This document shows, in pieces, positions 17,607 through 26,364 of a stretch of 64,000 nt of DNA. Position 1 is the stretch's first letter; the number at the start of each line of letters is the position of its first letter. The position numbers were made by a program, and so were the translations under genes. This DNA is from JAGOLU01 sp964542665. GTDB taxonomy: Bacteria; Patescibacteriota; Microgenomatia; UBA1406; GWC2-37-13. The notes under the pieces were generated by a model that saw nothing but the letters and a program-made list of their open reading frames with translations, searched no databases and was not told the DNA's origin. The stretch lies in the NCBI GenBank assembly GCA_964542665.1, contig CAZIUF010000001.1, positions 62,001 to 126,000 on the forward strand, given 5' to 3'.

Positions 17607-18491
17607 TTAAATCTGTAGTAATGTCTCGATCACTTTTTGGGCCAGTGCAATAGTCCTGCCTGCACCTGGTTTGTGTGGGTTCACCTCGACGAGGTCCATC
17701 GAGAGATGTTTGGCTTTTGCAAACTCTTCAAGCAGTGGAAATACTTGGGCTGGATCAAGTCCGTCAGGAGCAGGTGTGCCTGTGGCAGGAGCAAGGGCAA
17801 CATCAAATACATCTATGTCAAAACTCACGTGGATATGGTCGTACTGACTCACGAGAGAGCGCACATGGGTACGAGCACTATCAAAATCAGAGAGAAGATC
17901 TTGTTTGCCCCAAACTGAGATGTGATTGTCTCTGATATACCTCTGCTCTTCTTCCTCTATATCTAGATTGCCATAAAAAGTGATGCTATGTGGATCAAGA
18001 CGACGACCAACCAGGGCATCGATCGATGGTTCACCAATACCTGTGGTCAATGCTCGAGCCCACATCCCATGGAAGTTGCCTGTTGGTGAGGTGTTGAGCA
18101 GATGTAGATCTCCGTGTGAGTCAAAGTGCACACTTGCAAAGGTATGATCTGAAGGAAGGCGACGTAAGAGTGCGAGAGTTGAACAAAAAGCCACACTATG
18201 ATCGCCGCCGAGAACAACTTGTACTTGATCTGGACGAAGCTGGTCGTTGATTTGTTGGGTAAAAAGATCACTTTCTCTGGCTAAAACCTCCATGTACACC
18301 TTTTTATCAATCGACTCAGGCGATGAAAACTGAAAGTGGGACATCGAGTAATTCGATTGGAGTTGGGTCAAAAATGCTGGGCTTAGAACTGCATCGGGCC
18401 CATCCTCTACACCGATATTCACCTCATTTGACTTACTAGGTATATGTGCGAGTCCGAGACGAGATGAGGCTTTGAAAAAATGGATGTGCAT
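17607..18491 (-). CDS. Arginase/agmatinase family ureohydrolase
   Basis: 294 residues. The binuclear manganese site is visible: GGDHS, HFDSHGDLH (a DSHGD version of the usual DAHxD), and SFDIDVFD, with E in the late DLVEVNPHKPG. It would release urea from arginine or a guanidino compound such as agmatine or formiminoglutamate. The exact substrate is open. Agmatinase activity would supply putrescine for the homospermidine synthase 5 kb away. ATG 18491 is preferred to a TTG at 18506 that overlaps the upstream stop. Confidence 0.85.
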   Translation of the reverse strand: MHIHFFKASSRLGLAHIPSKSNEVNIGVEDGPDAVLSPAFLTQLQSNYSMSHFQFSSPESIDKKVYMEVLARESDLFTQQINDQLRPDQVQVVLGGDHSVAFCSTLALLRRLPSDHTFASVHFDSHGDLHLLNTSPTGNFHGMWARALTTGIGEPSIDALVGRRLDPHSITFYGNLDIEEEEQRYIRDNHISVWGKQDLLSDFDSARTHVRSLVSQYDHIHVSFDIDVFDVALAPATGTPAPDGLDPAQVFPLLEEFAKAKHLSMDLVEVNPHKPGAGRTIALAQKVIETLLQI

Positions 18492-18502
18492 AGGATATAT
18501 GA

Positions 18503-18928
18503 TCAAGGAGTAAATGTAGGATCCAAGGCCTTGAGCTTACGCGTGAGTGAGTCTACCGAAGTCTTGTCTTGCATCTGATCCGCAATCATAAGAAGTTGAT
18601 AGTTGAGTTCTCGACTATCTGGTTGACGAACGAGTAATGATTGGATTCTGTCTCGATGAGCAAGTCTTAGGGTATAGGGGCTCGTTAGATCGTCACTATT
18701 TGTGCTATATGTGTCTGCATACAAACGTGCAAGAGTAGACCAGTCTCGATCAACGATGAGTGTGGCTGCGACCAATTTGGGTTGTAGAAGCAATTGAGCA
18801 AAACGATTGAGGACACGGCGTCCTGTCGAAGCTGTGAGCCACACACTATACCCTCCCCACGCAAGAAGTAGCAGAAAAATGAAAAACCAACGATATGCAC
18901 GGATCTGTGTAATCAACATCGTGCGCAT
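18503..18928 (-). CDS. Single-span membrane protein of unknown function
   Basis: 141 residues. An N-terminal helix (WFFIFLLLLAWGGYSVWL) is followed by a soluble helical domain that resembles a short TPR-like array (LLVRQPDSRELNYQLLMIADQM) but with no clear TPR consensus. It ends just upstream of the arginase-family start, so the two are probably co-transcribed. TTATAT at 18935-18940 lies 6 bases from the ATG. Confidence 0.55.
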   Translation of the reverse strand: MRTMLITQIRAYRWFFIFLLLLAWGGYSVWLTASTGRRVLNRFAQLLLQPKLVAATLIVDRDWSTLARLYADTYSTNSDDLTSPYTLRLAHRDRIQSLLVRQPDSRELNYQLLMIADQMQDKTSVDSLTRKLKALDPTFTP

Positions 18929-19015
18929 AGTATCATATAAAGAGTATTTGTCGCAATAAGTTAGAAATATGTTGAGCTTGCAGAGTGGCCTATCGACGAA
19001 CTACAATGGATGTCT

Positions 19016-21373
19016 ATGGATTCCTTTAAGCCGATCATAGATGCAACGATCAATGTGCTCATTGTGGGGGCGTTTTTGATGACGTCCGGAGCGGTTGCAG
19101 GAGTCGTAGCCTATCTTTTCATCTTTTACGCACGACTTCGTAAGCGCATGCAGATCTCGCTTGAGATGACCACGCTTGAAATACAGCTCACTCGCGATAA
19201 CGAGATCAAGATAGATGCTGCCGAACAAATGTTTTCGTCATTGGGCGGGATTAAGAAAACTGGGTTTTTTAAGTTCCTCGAGGTTGAAGATGTGATCGCA
19301 TTTGAAATCGTGGGGCGCAAAGGTGAGATCCGTTTTTATGTATCTGCGCCAAATAAGCTGATTGATTTGGTTGAGAAAACGATTTACTCGTACTATCCGT
19401 CTTCCAATATTCATAAGGTGGATGAGCCAAACATATTTACGCAAGAAGGAAAGGTTTCCTATGGCTGCCTTGTCCAAAAGAGTAAATCCTACATGCCTAT
19501 CAAGACCTATCGAGAGATCCCTACAGATACGCTTTCCTCTATCCTCTCAGCGGTTTCCAAGATGGGAGATGGCGAGGGGGCGATGATTCAGTTGCTTATC
19601 CGACCTTCAGATGGCAAATGGAAATCCAAGGGCAAAGAATATATAGCCGATTCGAAGAGGAAAGAATCCACTCCCGACAAGGCAACGTATAAAACTGATC
19701 CGAAGATGCTCGAGAAAATCGATGAGAAAGTCACGCGGATGGGATTTGAGACGATCATCAGATATGTTGTCTGCTCGCCTACCAAAGAGATGGCCGAGGT
19801 GCATGTGCGCAATCTGAAATCGGCCTATTCTCAGTTCAATTCGGATTTGAACTCGCTGACCAAACCAAAAATCACTTTCAAGGGTCCATTCATGACCAAC
19901 TTCATCTATCGGTTCTTCCCGATGGTTGAACTGATCCCTTATGGCAAGCTCGTGTCTATCTTTTCAACTGATGAGCTCGCGAGCTTTTTCCATTTCCCCA
20001 ACAAGTCAGTCGAGGCACCCAACGTCATGTGGCTCAAAGCAAAAACTTCAGCTGTCTCTGCGGAAGTTCCAAGTGAGGGAGGTACGATGGTCGGTGTGGC
20101 TCAGTATCGAGGGGTCCGGCGACCAGTGCATATCCTCATGAAAGATCGTATGCGTCACTGCTATATCATCGGTCGTACGGGTACCGGTAAATCAGAGCTA
20201 TTGATTGAGATGATCCGACAAGATATCCGTGCAGGATTTGGCGTATGCGTGATCGATCCACATGGAGATCTCATCGATGATGTACTCCGCTTTATCCCGC
20301 CTCAACGTGCAGAAGATGTGATTTTATTTGATCCATCTGACACTGATCGTCCTATCGGTCTCAACTTACTTGAGTCGGCAACAGAGGAAGAAAAGCACTT
20401 CATCACCGGAGCAATCATCAACCTCATGTATAAACTGTACGATCCTCAGCGCACGGGTATCATCGGTCCACGATTTGAACACGCGGTCCGCAATGCTATG
20501 TTAACGATCATGTGTGAGCCAGGCGCGACCTTCGTCGAGATCGTTCGTATCATGACTGATCCAAAGTATGTGCAAGAACTATTGCCGAAAGTCAAAGATC
20601 CCATCATCCGTCGCTATTGGACTGATCAGATAGCCCAGACTTCAGACTTTCATAAGTCCGAGGTGCTTGACTATATCGTCTCAAAGTTCGGAAAATTCAT
20701 CACCAACACCATGATGCGTAACATCATCGGTCAATCAAAGTCATCTTTTGATTTCCGCAAAGTCATGGATGAAGGAAAAATATTGCTCGTCAATCTGTCA
20801 AAGGGAAAAATGGGTGAAGAGAACTCGACTTTCTTAGGTCTCCTAGTTGTGCCAAAGATCCTTGCGGCAGCCATGAGTCGCGTTGATATGCCACAAGACA
20901 AGCGTCGTGAGTTCTTCCTCTATGTCGACGAGTTCCAAAACTTTGCAACTCCTGATTTCGCCACCATTCTCTCTGAAGCGAGAAAGTATAAACTCGCGCT
21001 CACCGTCGCGAATCAGTTCATCGGTCAGATGGATGAAGAAGTGAAAAATGCCGTATTTGGAAACGTCGGTACTCAAATGGTGTTGCGAACTGGCGTCACT
21101 GATGCAAGCTTTCTGCAGCGTGAGTTCCAGCCGTACTTCAATGAGACAGACATCGTTAATCAAGAAAGATTCCATGCCTATATGAAAACGATCGTAAACA
21201 ACGAACCTGTGCCTCCTTTCTCCATCGACATGACCAAAGACTACGCCAAACATATGGCAGATCGCGAAGCAGGTGAGAAGATCGCTCAAGCCATCATGCA
21301 ACTTTCACGACTCAAGTATGGTCGTCCAAAGGAGATCGTCGAGGCAGAGATAGTGCAACGCGCGAGGTTGTAA
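19016..21373 (+). CDS. VirD4/TraG-like type IV secretion ATPase (coupling protein family)
   Basis: About 785 residues. A membrane helix (about 14-40) is followed by a long N-terminal soluble domain (about 45-370), then a RecA-like motor with Walker A GRTGTGKSE near residue 390, DPHGDLIDD, Walker B FFLYVDEFQNF, and the later LTVANQFIGQM and NVGTQMVLRTG motifs typical of VirD4/TraD/TraG. It should energise DNA or protein transfer, or pilus/competence function, together with the VirB6-like and pilin genes at 37-46 kb. ATG 19016 is chosen because TACAAT at 19002-19007 is 8 bases upstream. ATG 19010 would lie only 2 bases from it. Confidence 0.85.
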   Translation: MDSFKPIIDATINVLIVGAFLMTSGAVAGVVAYLFIFYARLRKRMQISLEMTTLEIQLTRDNEIKIDAAEQMFSSLGGIKKTGFFKFLEVEDVIAFEIVGRKGEIRFYVSAPNKLIDLVEKTIYSYYPSSNIHKVDEPNIFTQEGKVSYGCLVQKSKSYMPIKTYREIPTDTLSSILSAVSKMGDGEGAMIQLLIRPSDGKWKSKGKEYIADSKRKESTPDKATYKTDPKMLEKIDEKVTRMGFETIIRYVVCSPTKEMAEVHVRNLKSAYSQFNSDLNSLTKPKITFKGPFMTNFIYRFFPMVELIPYGKLVSIFSTDELASFFHFPNKSVEAPNVMWLKAKTSAVSAEVPSEGGTMVGVAQYRGVRRPVHILMKDRMRHCYIIGRTGTGKSELLIEMIRQDIRAGFGVCVIDPHGDLIDDVLRFIPPQRAEDVILFDPSDTDRPIGLNLLESATEEEKHFITGAIINLMYKLYDPQRTGIIGPRFEHAVRNAMLTIMCEPGATFVEIVRIMTDPKYVQELLPKVKDPIIRRYWTDQIAQTSDFHKSEVLDYIVSKFGKFITNTMMRNIIGQSKSSFDFRKVMDEGKILLVNLSKGKMGEENSTFLGLLVVPKILAAAMSRVDMPQDKRREFFLYVDEFQNFATPDFATILSEARKYKLALTVANQFIGQMDEEVKNAVFGNVGTQMVLRTGVTDASFLQREFQPYFNETDIVNQERFHAYMKTIVNNEPVPPFSIDMTKDYAKHMADREAGEKIAQAIMQLSRLKYGRPKEIVEAEIVQRARL

Positions 21374-21443
21374 TATTGACCAGCCTCAGGCTCTATCTCA
21401 CATAACTGCGTTTTGCCAAGTTGTAAACTCAACCAAAGATATA

Positions 21444-21887
21444 CTACGTAGGACTTGGTGTGGGAGGAACAGGCGTTTCAGTTGGAGTCAGTGTTACCGT
21501 TGGCGTCAAAGATGGAGTGGGTGTCTGCGTAAGTGTTGGGGTCAGTGTCAGAGTTGGCGTAGTGGTCACTGTTGCGGTTGGTACTGTTGATGGGCTTGGG
21601 GTGAGGGTTGATGTGGGTACTTTAGTTGGTGTCACAGTCATCTTCTTTTTCGGAGTTGCAGTGATTTCTTCTGTTGGGGTAACTGCAATGGTTGTAGTCG
21701 GAGTTATGTCTTCCGCAGATGTGTTTGTTGGGCTAGTCCCTCGTCCATATATGAAAAATAATACTGAGAGGATGATGACCGTAACTGTGCCCAAAGCTCC
21801 AAGGATGATCACTGCCATCTTGGTGTGATTTGGTGGGATTATTTCAGGAGCAAGTGAGGCTGGAAGTGGAGAAAAGTTTTGTTCCAT
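21444..21887 (-). CDS. Membrane protein with long Thr-Pro stalk
   Basis: 147 residues: one membrane helix (MAVIILGALGTVTVIILSVLFFIYG) and then a pure Thr/Pro/Val low-complexity tail of about 85 residues, with repeats of the type TPTLT, TPTPS and VTLTPTE. It would form an extended wall-spanning stalk outside the cell, without a folded head domain. The antisense frame is also open because of the repeat and is not a gene. Confidence 0.65.
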   Translation of the reverse strand: MEQNFSPLPASLAPEIIPPNHTKMAVIILGALGTVTVIILSVLFFIYGRGTSPTNTSAEDITPTTTIAVTPTEEITATPKKKMTVTPTKVPTSTLTPSPSTVPTATVTTTPTLTLTPTLTQTPTPSLTPTVTLTPTETPVPPTPSPT

Positions 21888-21938
21888 AGAAAAGTACTAG
21901 AACTCAATGGTACACAAAACATATCAAAATACAACACC

Positions 21939-22274
21939 TTATACTCCAAATATCTGTTTTATATCCATCCAGACTCGCTTCCAGAAACCTGCATTTTTAT
22001 AAATGAGGTATCGCTGTTGCCGCGCATGATCTCTCGTGCCTTCATATGGTGGATCGATCCAACATGATAAAACAAGTGGCTCTCCGGTCCTCGCTGAGCC
22101 AACTATTGCCGTCACTCTTTTGGGACCAAATTTCTTGACATATTCCATGGTGCCATTTTGTTTTCCTGGCGCTACTTTGTCTGGTGAAGAGATCGTAAAC
22201 TCCACCATCGTTTTTTTAAAGTATCGCTCTTCAAGTCTTTTGAGTGCGTGATCGGTAAAGATGATTTGGGACAT
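21939..22274 (-). CDS. DUF4258-like small protein
   Basis: 111 residues. The N-terminal phrase FTDHALKRLEERYFKK followed by VEFTISSPDKV fits DUF4258 (His..Arg-rich helix, then strand), a RelE/BrnT-like fold sometimes found in toxins. The rest contains VTAIVGSARTGEPLVLSCW, again fold-consistent. No antitoxin partner is seen on either side, so a toxin role is not supported. Confidence 0.55.
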   Translation of the reverse strand: MSQIIFTDHALKRLEERYFKKTMVEFTISSPDKVAPGKQNGTMEYVKKFGPKRVTAIVGSARTGEPLVLSCWIDPPYEGTRDHARQQRYLIYKNAGFWKRVWMDIKQIFGV

Positions 22275-22288
22275 ATGTTGGGATCGTT

Positions 22289-22834
22289 TCAGCTAAATAG
22301 TTTTTTAAGTTGATCTAGAGCTCTGTTGCGATGCGATGTAAAAGGAACTTTATTGTCTCTGAGATAACCCATGGTCTGATTATATCCTTCAGGGATGAAG
22401 ATTGGGTCAAACCCCCATCCGCCAGGTTGTATCTCGATGCTTAGTCTCCCCTCAAGTCGTCCCTCGGCTACATGTACAGTCTGCCCATCGTGGTAAGCCA
22501 TCGCGCAGATAAAGTAGGCTCGTCGATCAGTCAGTGATCGAGTCATATCCAACATCAGCTGTGGCCCACCACATGACTCAATGTATTTGACAAAGGGCCC
22601 CGGAAAACCTTGCCATTCGTATATGAATAGACCGGCGTCATCAGTGAGCAGTGGCTTTCGGAGTATCTCGAAGGCGTCTTCGGCTTTGCGCTTTACGATA
22701 TGTGATAGATCGAGCGACTGAACCTCATCCAAATGCAACTCAACCTGGGCGACTGGTTTGCCCAATCCGCGTGACACCTCTACCGCCTTACCCTTATTGC
22801 CCGTCACCATGATCAAATCACTCGTGTTTTTCAT
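22289..22834 (-). CDS. Non-canonical purine NTP pyrophosphatase (HAM1/RdgB family)
   Basis: 181 residues. Seen: N-terminal MVTGNKGKAVEV (T/SxNxxK phosphate site), LLTDDAGLFI, the GFPGPFVKYI loop, a GRLEGRLS strand, and the late GWGFDPIFIPEG and FTSHRNRALDQL (S-H-R) motifs. It removes ITP, XTP and dITP from the pool. The start ATG 22834 overlaps the aquaporin stop by 17 bases, so the two genes are translationally linked. Confidence 0.88.
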   Translation of the reverse strand: MKNTSDLIMVTGNKGKAVEVSRGLGKPVAQVELHLDEVQSLDLSHIVKRKAEDAFEILRKPLLTDDAGLFIYEWQGFPGPFVKYIESCGGPQLMLDMTRSLTDRRAYFICAMAYHDGQTVHVAEGRLEGRLSIEIQPGGWGFDPIFIPEGYNQTMGYLRDNKVPFTSHRNRALDQLKKLFS

Positions 22835-23447
22835 GGGCATGCGTGAGTTGGTAAAACTGAGCAGCAAGCACAGCGCCCATAAGTGGTCCAACTATATACG
22901 TGATCAGATGTTCAAGCACGAATACCTTACTCGTTACCAAGCTGTACATAAGTGGAGCGATGCCTACTGCAGGATTAAACGCCCCACCAGACAGTGTGCC
23001 AACACTATATGCACCGATGAGGACAGCGAGTCCGATCGTCATCCCAAAATATGAGTTACCTGCGGCCTTGTGACTGATAGCAGTATGAAGTACTGCTGAT
23101 ACAAGCACAAAAGTAAACAGCCCTTCAGCAAGGATCCCTTGATAGAGCAGCGTCTCAGGTGCTGGTGCCACTATCAATATCTTGCCTGAGAGGATATGAG
23201 CTACTAAGACTCCGAGGAGTCCTCCACTGAGTTGCGCAAATATATACCCAATCGTCTTTGACCAAGCTTGTTTCCCAACGATTGACACGGCAATACTCAC
23301 TGCTGGATTGTAGTGCCCACCAGATACGTGAGCACCAATATAAATCATCGCTGCAAGTGTTGCAGCTATCGCGACTGGATTACCGGTGAGTGCAATGACG
23401 AGAACGAGAAACAATGTGCCAATCGCTTCCATGAGGTAGCTTTTCAT
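22818..23447 (-). CDS. MIP family channel (aquaporin/glyceroporin)
   Basis: 209 residues with six helices and the two half-helices that carry the NPA boxes (HYNPAVS, AFNPAVG). The first GGHYNPAV is canonical. The residue after the second NPA is Val, not Arg, at the usual selectivity position (AFNPAVGIAP), an unusual filter. It moves water or small neutral solutes across the cytoplasmic membrane. It lies upstream of the HAM1 gene with overlap. Confidence 0.88.
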   Translation of the reverse strand: MKSYLMEAIGTLFLVLVIALTGNPVAIAATLAAMIYIGAHVSGGHYNPAVSIAVSIVGKQAWSKTIGYIFAQLSGGLLGVLVAHILSGKILIVAPAPETLLYQGILAEGLFTFVLVSAVLHTAISHKAAGNSYFGMTIGLAVLIGAYSVGTLSGGAFNPAVGIAPLMYSLVTSKVFVLEHLITYIVGPLMGAVLAAQFYQLTHAHEKHE

Positions 23448-23474
23448 ACGAATTAGCGATAATAATTAATTTGA

Positions 23475-24920
23475 TTAGACCAAAAAGGTTTCAAACAACC
23501 ATTTATCTTCATCGAGCGGTCGTGGCTTACCAAACTTTGCAAATGGCTCAACGCGATTCTTGAGTGGTGTCCAATCTGTGCGCTCACTGATGATTTCCCC
23601 AAGATAGGGATTCGCAACACTGAGCACTTCTTTGTGCGGAAGCTGGTCAGGCACCTTGACACCTTCACTTGGATTTTTGATCATCCAGAAAAGTGCTCCA
23701 AGGAGCGATGCGGCGACCTGTAGTGTCGTGGCATTTTGGCCAGGCACTAGTCGTCGTGTCTCTTGTATCGTGAGTCGTGATCCGACCCACCAGCCTGTGA
23801 GGTCATGACCCAAAATAAGTACTCCGAGTTCATCTGCCCCTGAGATGATGTCATCATTCATGATGCGCATCTTTCGCGGGAGTTCGTACCTATTCATCTT
23901 CATTTCAATAAGTGAGGCAAGCGCCGCGTCACAAGGAAGATATGCGTAGTGGACTGTTGGTCGATAGATAGGATTTTCTCCATCCCATACGGTGAGAAAG
24001 TCTGACATCGTAAATGCCTCGCCATGTCTGATCACCATACCATTGATTTCACCGCTGGGGATCCACGAACGGATCCACGTGTCCATGCCCATCTGTCCAA
24101 GACAAATCTGGTTGCCTGGTCCAAAACTATGGACCTGTGCTTCATCAGGAAGTCGTCGTTCGTGTGTTCCCCATCCCATCTCAGCAGGTGAGGTACCCTC
24201 TTCATGAAAGCCAGCGACTGACCATGTATTCACGAATTCTCCCACTTCTTTTGGTTTACTTGAGATCTGAGTGTCGCGCTCGGAAATATGAATCACCTTG
24301 ACTCCGGTCGCTTGAGCGAGTCGTGGATAGTTCGCATCAGCCAGATGCTGCTCGATGAGATCTTCTCGTTCTCGACGAGTACCTTTTTTGAGAATGCCTT
24401 CACCGATCGCTTCGAGGGCAACTTTGGTCCAGTGACTGACGAGACCTGGATTAGCACCGTGCTCGATGACCGCTGTTGGTCCTGGCTTTTGCCAGGACTT
24501 GATCATCTTACGGAGTTCCATATGACGGACATAGAGTGTTTTCTGTTGGGGAAGTACATCAGCACCCATAGCGTACGGATCCCACAACTCAATCGAGGTG
24601 TTGATATACAGCACATCATGTTCGTGACACCACGTCAGGATATCTCCTGCATCGATGTTCCAGGCGAGATCGATGATAAGATCGCCCTTGCCAACATATT
24701 TTTCGAGTACCTTTCCCATATTTTTTGGCACGATGTACTCCTCTTTAAAAGTTGCGCCTGCATCAAGCATGTCTTTGATCCGACTTTTACGATCTTCAAA
24801 GTCGATGATAGTGACTTTTTTAAAATCCATGTCGAAGTGTTTGAGAAGAAGTGGCTGAAGACATTGAGATACGGCTCCACAACCAATGATCAAGATTTTA
24901 CCAGGGAATACAATTTTCAT
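23475..24920 (-). CDS. hss: Homospermidine synthase
   Basis: 481 residues of the saccharopine-dehydrogenase-like homospermidine synthase family. Seen: NAD-binding IIGCGAVSQCLQPLLL at the N-terminus, DLIIDLAWNID and YINTSIELWDP typical of Hss, IEHGANPGLVSHW, and GWGTHERRLP. The enzyme makes homospermidine from putrescine (or spermidine plus putrescine) with NAD. It lies alone on its strand next to aquaporin. The arginase-family gene at 17.6 kb is a candidate putrescine source. Confidence 0.9.
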   Translation of the reverse strand: MKIVFPGKILIIGCGAVSQCLQPLLLKHFDMDFKKVTIIDFEDRKSRIKDMLDAGATFKEEYIVPKNMGKVLEKYVGKGDLIIDLAWNIDAGDILTWCHEHDVLYINTSIELWDPYAMGADVLPQQKTLYVRHMELRKMIKSWQKPGPTAVIEHGANPGLVSHWTKVALEAIGEGILKKGTRREREDLIEQHLADANYPRLAQATGVKVIHISERDTQISSKPKEVGEFVNTWSVAGFHEEGTSPAEMGWGTHERRLPDEAQVHSFGPGNQICLGQMGMDTWIRSWIPSGEINGMVIRHGEAFTMSDFLTVWDGENPIYRPTVHYAYLPCDAALASLIEMKMNRYELPRKMRIMNDDIISGADELGVLILGHDLTGWWVGSRLTIQETRRLVPGQNATTLQVAASLLGALFWMIKNPSEGVKVPDQLPHKEVLSVANPYLGEIISERTDWTPLKNRVEPFAKFGKPRPLDEDKWLFETFLV

Positions 24921-25086
24921 AGGATAAAAAGAAATGAAGAAATATGTGTTTTTATAGTAACAAATCTGCAGCGCTGCACAAGGGCAATATCAAGTAAATG
25001 AATATTTATTGGTGTTCGCATTAATCGCTTTTTGTACATTTTAACTTTCGACCTTCGACGTGATGACCTTAGACTATACTACGTCT

Positions 25087-25893
25087 ATGTCTCTCTGTAT
25101 CCTCCCCAACACTCTTCGATTTACAAAAGAGGAAGTAGTAACGATGCTGACTCGACACGGTATTGAGACATCGACACTTCCTTGGTATCCCGCTGCTCTA
25201 CTCGTCAACACGACCAAAGACCAACTCACTCACATCCCTGAGTTTACTGAGGGATATTTTTATTTGCAAAACGCATCCAGTCTCTTGCCGGTCATCGCCC
25301 TTGATCCACAACCTGGTGAAAAAATTCTTGACCTTGCGGCAGCACCTGGCGGTAAAACGATCCACACTGCAATGCGGATGAACAATCAGGGCGAGATAGT
25401 TGCAAATGATCTGAGTGCGGGACGGGTCGCGCGCATGCGCCGACAGTTTGAGACCTATGGGGTAGCTTGTGCAAAGTCCACACTTATCCCTGGTCAACGT
25501 ATCTGGATGAAGTATCCGGACTATTTTGATCGCGTCCTCCTTGATGCGCCATGCTCGATGCATGGGACTGATACTCCCTCAGATGACAAGCCCGCCAAGA
25601 TGGCACGTCTCCAACACTGGCTCCTCCGCTCAGCTGTTTCTGCCTGTCGCCCCGGTGGCACGATAATCTACTGCACCTGTACCACCTCAGTTGAAGAAAA
25701 CGAGGAAGTGATCGAGTGGATACTCAAAAAAGACGCGGGGAAGATCTCGCTTGAACCAATAGCTTGGCCACTAGAAATCATAAACGCTGGGATCATCACT
25801 CCAGGACTAGACCTAGGGAAACTCACGGCACGGGTGAAAAAAGAGGGTGATATGGAGGGGTTTTTCGTCGCACTGCTTCGTCGACTCTCATGA
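25087..25893 (+). CDS. Sun/NOL1/NOP2-type RNA m5C methyltransferase, compact
   Basis: 268 residues. SAM-binding DLAAAPGGKT, then VANDLSAGRVARM, the motif IV LLDAPCSMHG (catalytic Cys pair partner) and motif VI IYCTCTTSVEENEE with the nucleophilic Cys. The order is that of RsmB/RsmF/NSUN enzymes that methylate C5 of cytosine in rRNA or tRNA. RsmB and RsmF are about 430-480 residues. Here the N-terminal NusB-like domain and any C-terminal PUA domain are absent. ATG 25087 is chosen: TATACT at 25075-25080 is 6 bases upstream. Confidence 0.88.
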   Translation: MSLCILPNTLRFTKEEVVTMLTRHGIETSTLPWYPAALLVNTTKDQLTHIPEFTEGYFYLQNASSLLPVIALDPQPGEKILDLAAAPGGKTIHTAMRMNNQGEIVANDLSAGRVARMRRQFETYGVACAKSTLIPGQRIWMKYPDYFDRVLLDAPCSMHGTDTPSDDKPAKMARLQHWLLRSAVSACRPGGTIIYCTCTTSVEENEEVIEWILKKDAGKISLEPIAWPLEIINAGIITPGLDLGKLTARVKKEGDMEGFFVALLRRLS

Positions 25894-26028
25894 TGGCTGT
25901 CCTGAATTGATCAGACTCAGGTAAATCTGCCTGCTGAGGTCACATGCGCCCTATCCAAAAGGCCCAAAGTGTGCGTAATATATGTACACATTTTGTCAAC
26001 ATATGCCCATATTATGTACCTATAGTAC

Positions 26029-26057
26029 TTGACTTAGGGATAAATATCTGCTATGCT
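26029..26057 (+). promoter_or_regulatory. Promoter of the structured-leader cassette
   Basis: TTGACT (26029-26034) and TATGCT (26052-26057) with a 17-base spacer. The predicted start near 26064 lies about 300 bases before the coding ATG at 26365, which is very different from the leaderless genes around it. Confidence 0.5.
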
Positions 26058-26063
26058 TTTACC

Positions 26064-26364
26064 TGAGATTTATCTCGATCCCTGCCCATTTGCTTGGGTG
26101 GTGTAGTGGAGGTAGATCCGCACATTCACACAACCGTATAGAGAAAATAATAAAACAGAACTTGTGGCTCTCTGTCTATCTCCTGTGCCTATCATCACTG
26201 ATGGATACATGGTCAAAAGACGAGACTACGAGTGCTGAGGAGTCAAAAAAGTATAGGTGCACTGGTACCCATACTCCTCTGACTCCTCAGACATAAAACG
26301 TCGAGAGGAATCAACAAACTACGCCCATCTGGGCAACAAACCCCAATCGGGGAAAGAGGAAATA
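26064..26364 (+). other. Long structured 5' leader, candidate cis-regulatory RNA
   Basis: This is the only stretch above 300 bases without a gene (25894-26364). It can fold: a GAGA/TCTC hairpin at 26065-26076, then a long stem-loop with an 11-bp perfect stem (26235-26245 with 26280-26290), capped by a second helix (26250-26254 with 26271-26275). Two 12-base mini-hairpins follow, GCCC-ATCT-GGGC at 26323-26334 and CCCC-AATC-GGGG at 26341-26352, separated by AACAAA, and a strong ribosome-binding site (AGAGGA, 26355-26360) lies directly behind the second. I do not recognise a known riboswitch class. The twin hairpins next to the ribosome-binding site suggest translational control. Confidence 0.5.
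26129..26142 (+). repeat. Left copy of a 14-bp exact inverted repeat
   Basis: CACAACCGTATAGA, exactly complementary to 27142-27155. The pair brackets the secreted-protein gene and most of its leader at a distance of 1 kb. It could be terminal inverted repeats of a small mobile unit, or a leader/trailer RNA pairing. Confidence 0.55.

Noticed and set aside
21460..21828. 122-residue plus-strand ORF rich in Gly and Val
   Set aside because: It is the antisense of the Thr/Pro repeat of the 21444-21887 gene; a repeat keeps both strands open.
21444..21887. Possible CRISPR or VNTR at the Thr/Pro repeat
   Set aside because: Repeats are irregular, short and coding, with no spacer structure.
21939..22274. 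Toxin-antitoxin pair with the DUF4258-like protein
   Set aside because: There is no small antitoxin-like ORF on either side, so the pair is not supported.
26090..26296. 68-residue ORF in the 5' leader of the secreted-protein gene
   Set aside because: It starts with TTG, has no family or signal, and overlaps the stem-loop regions of the leader.
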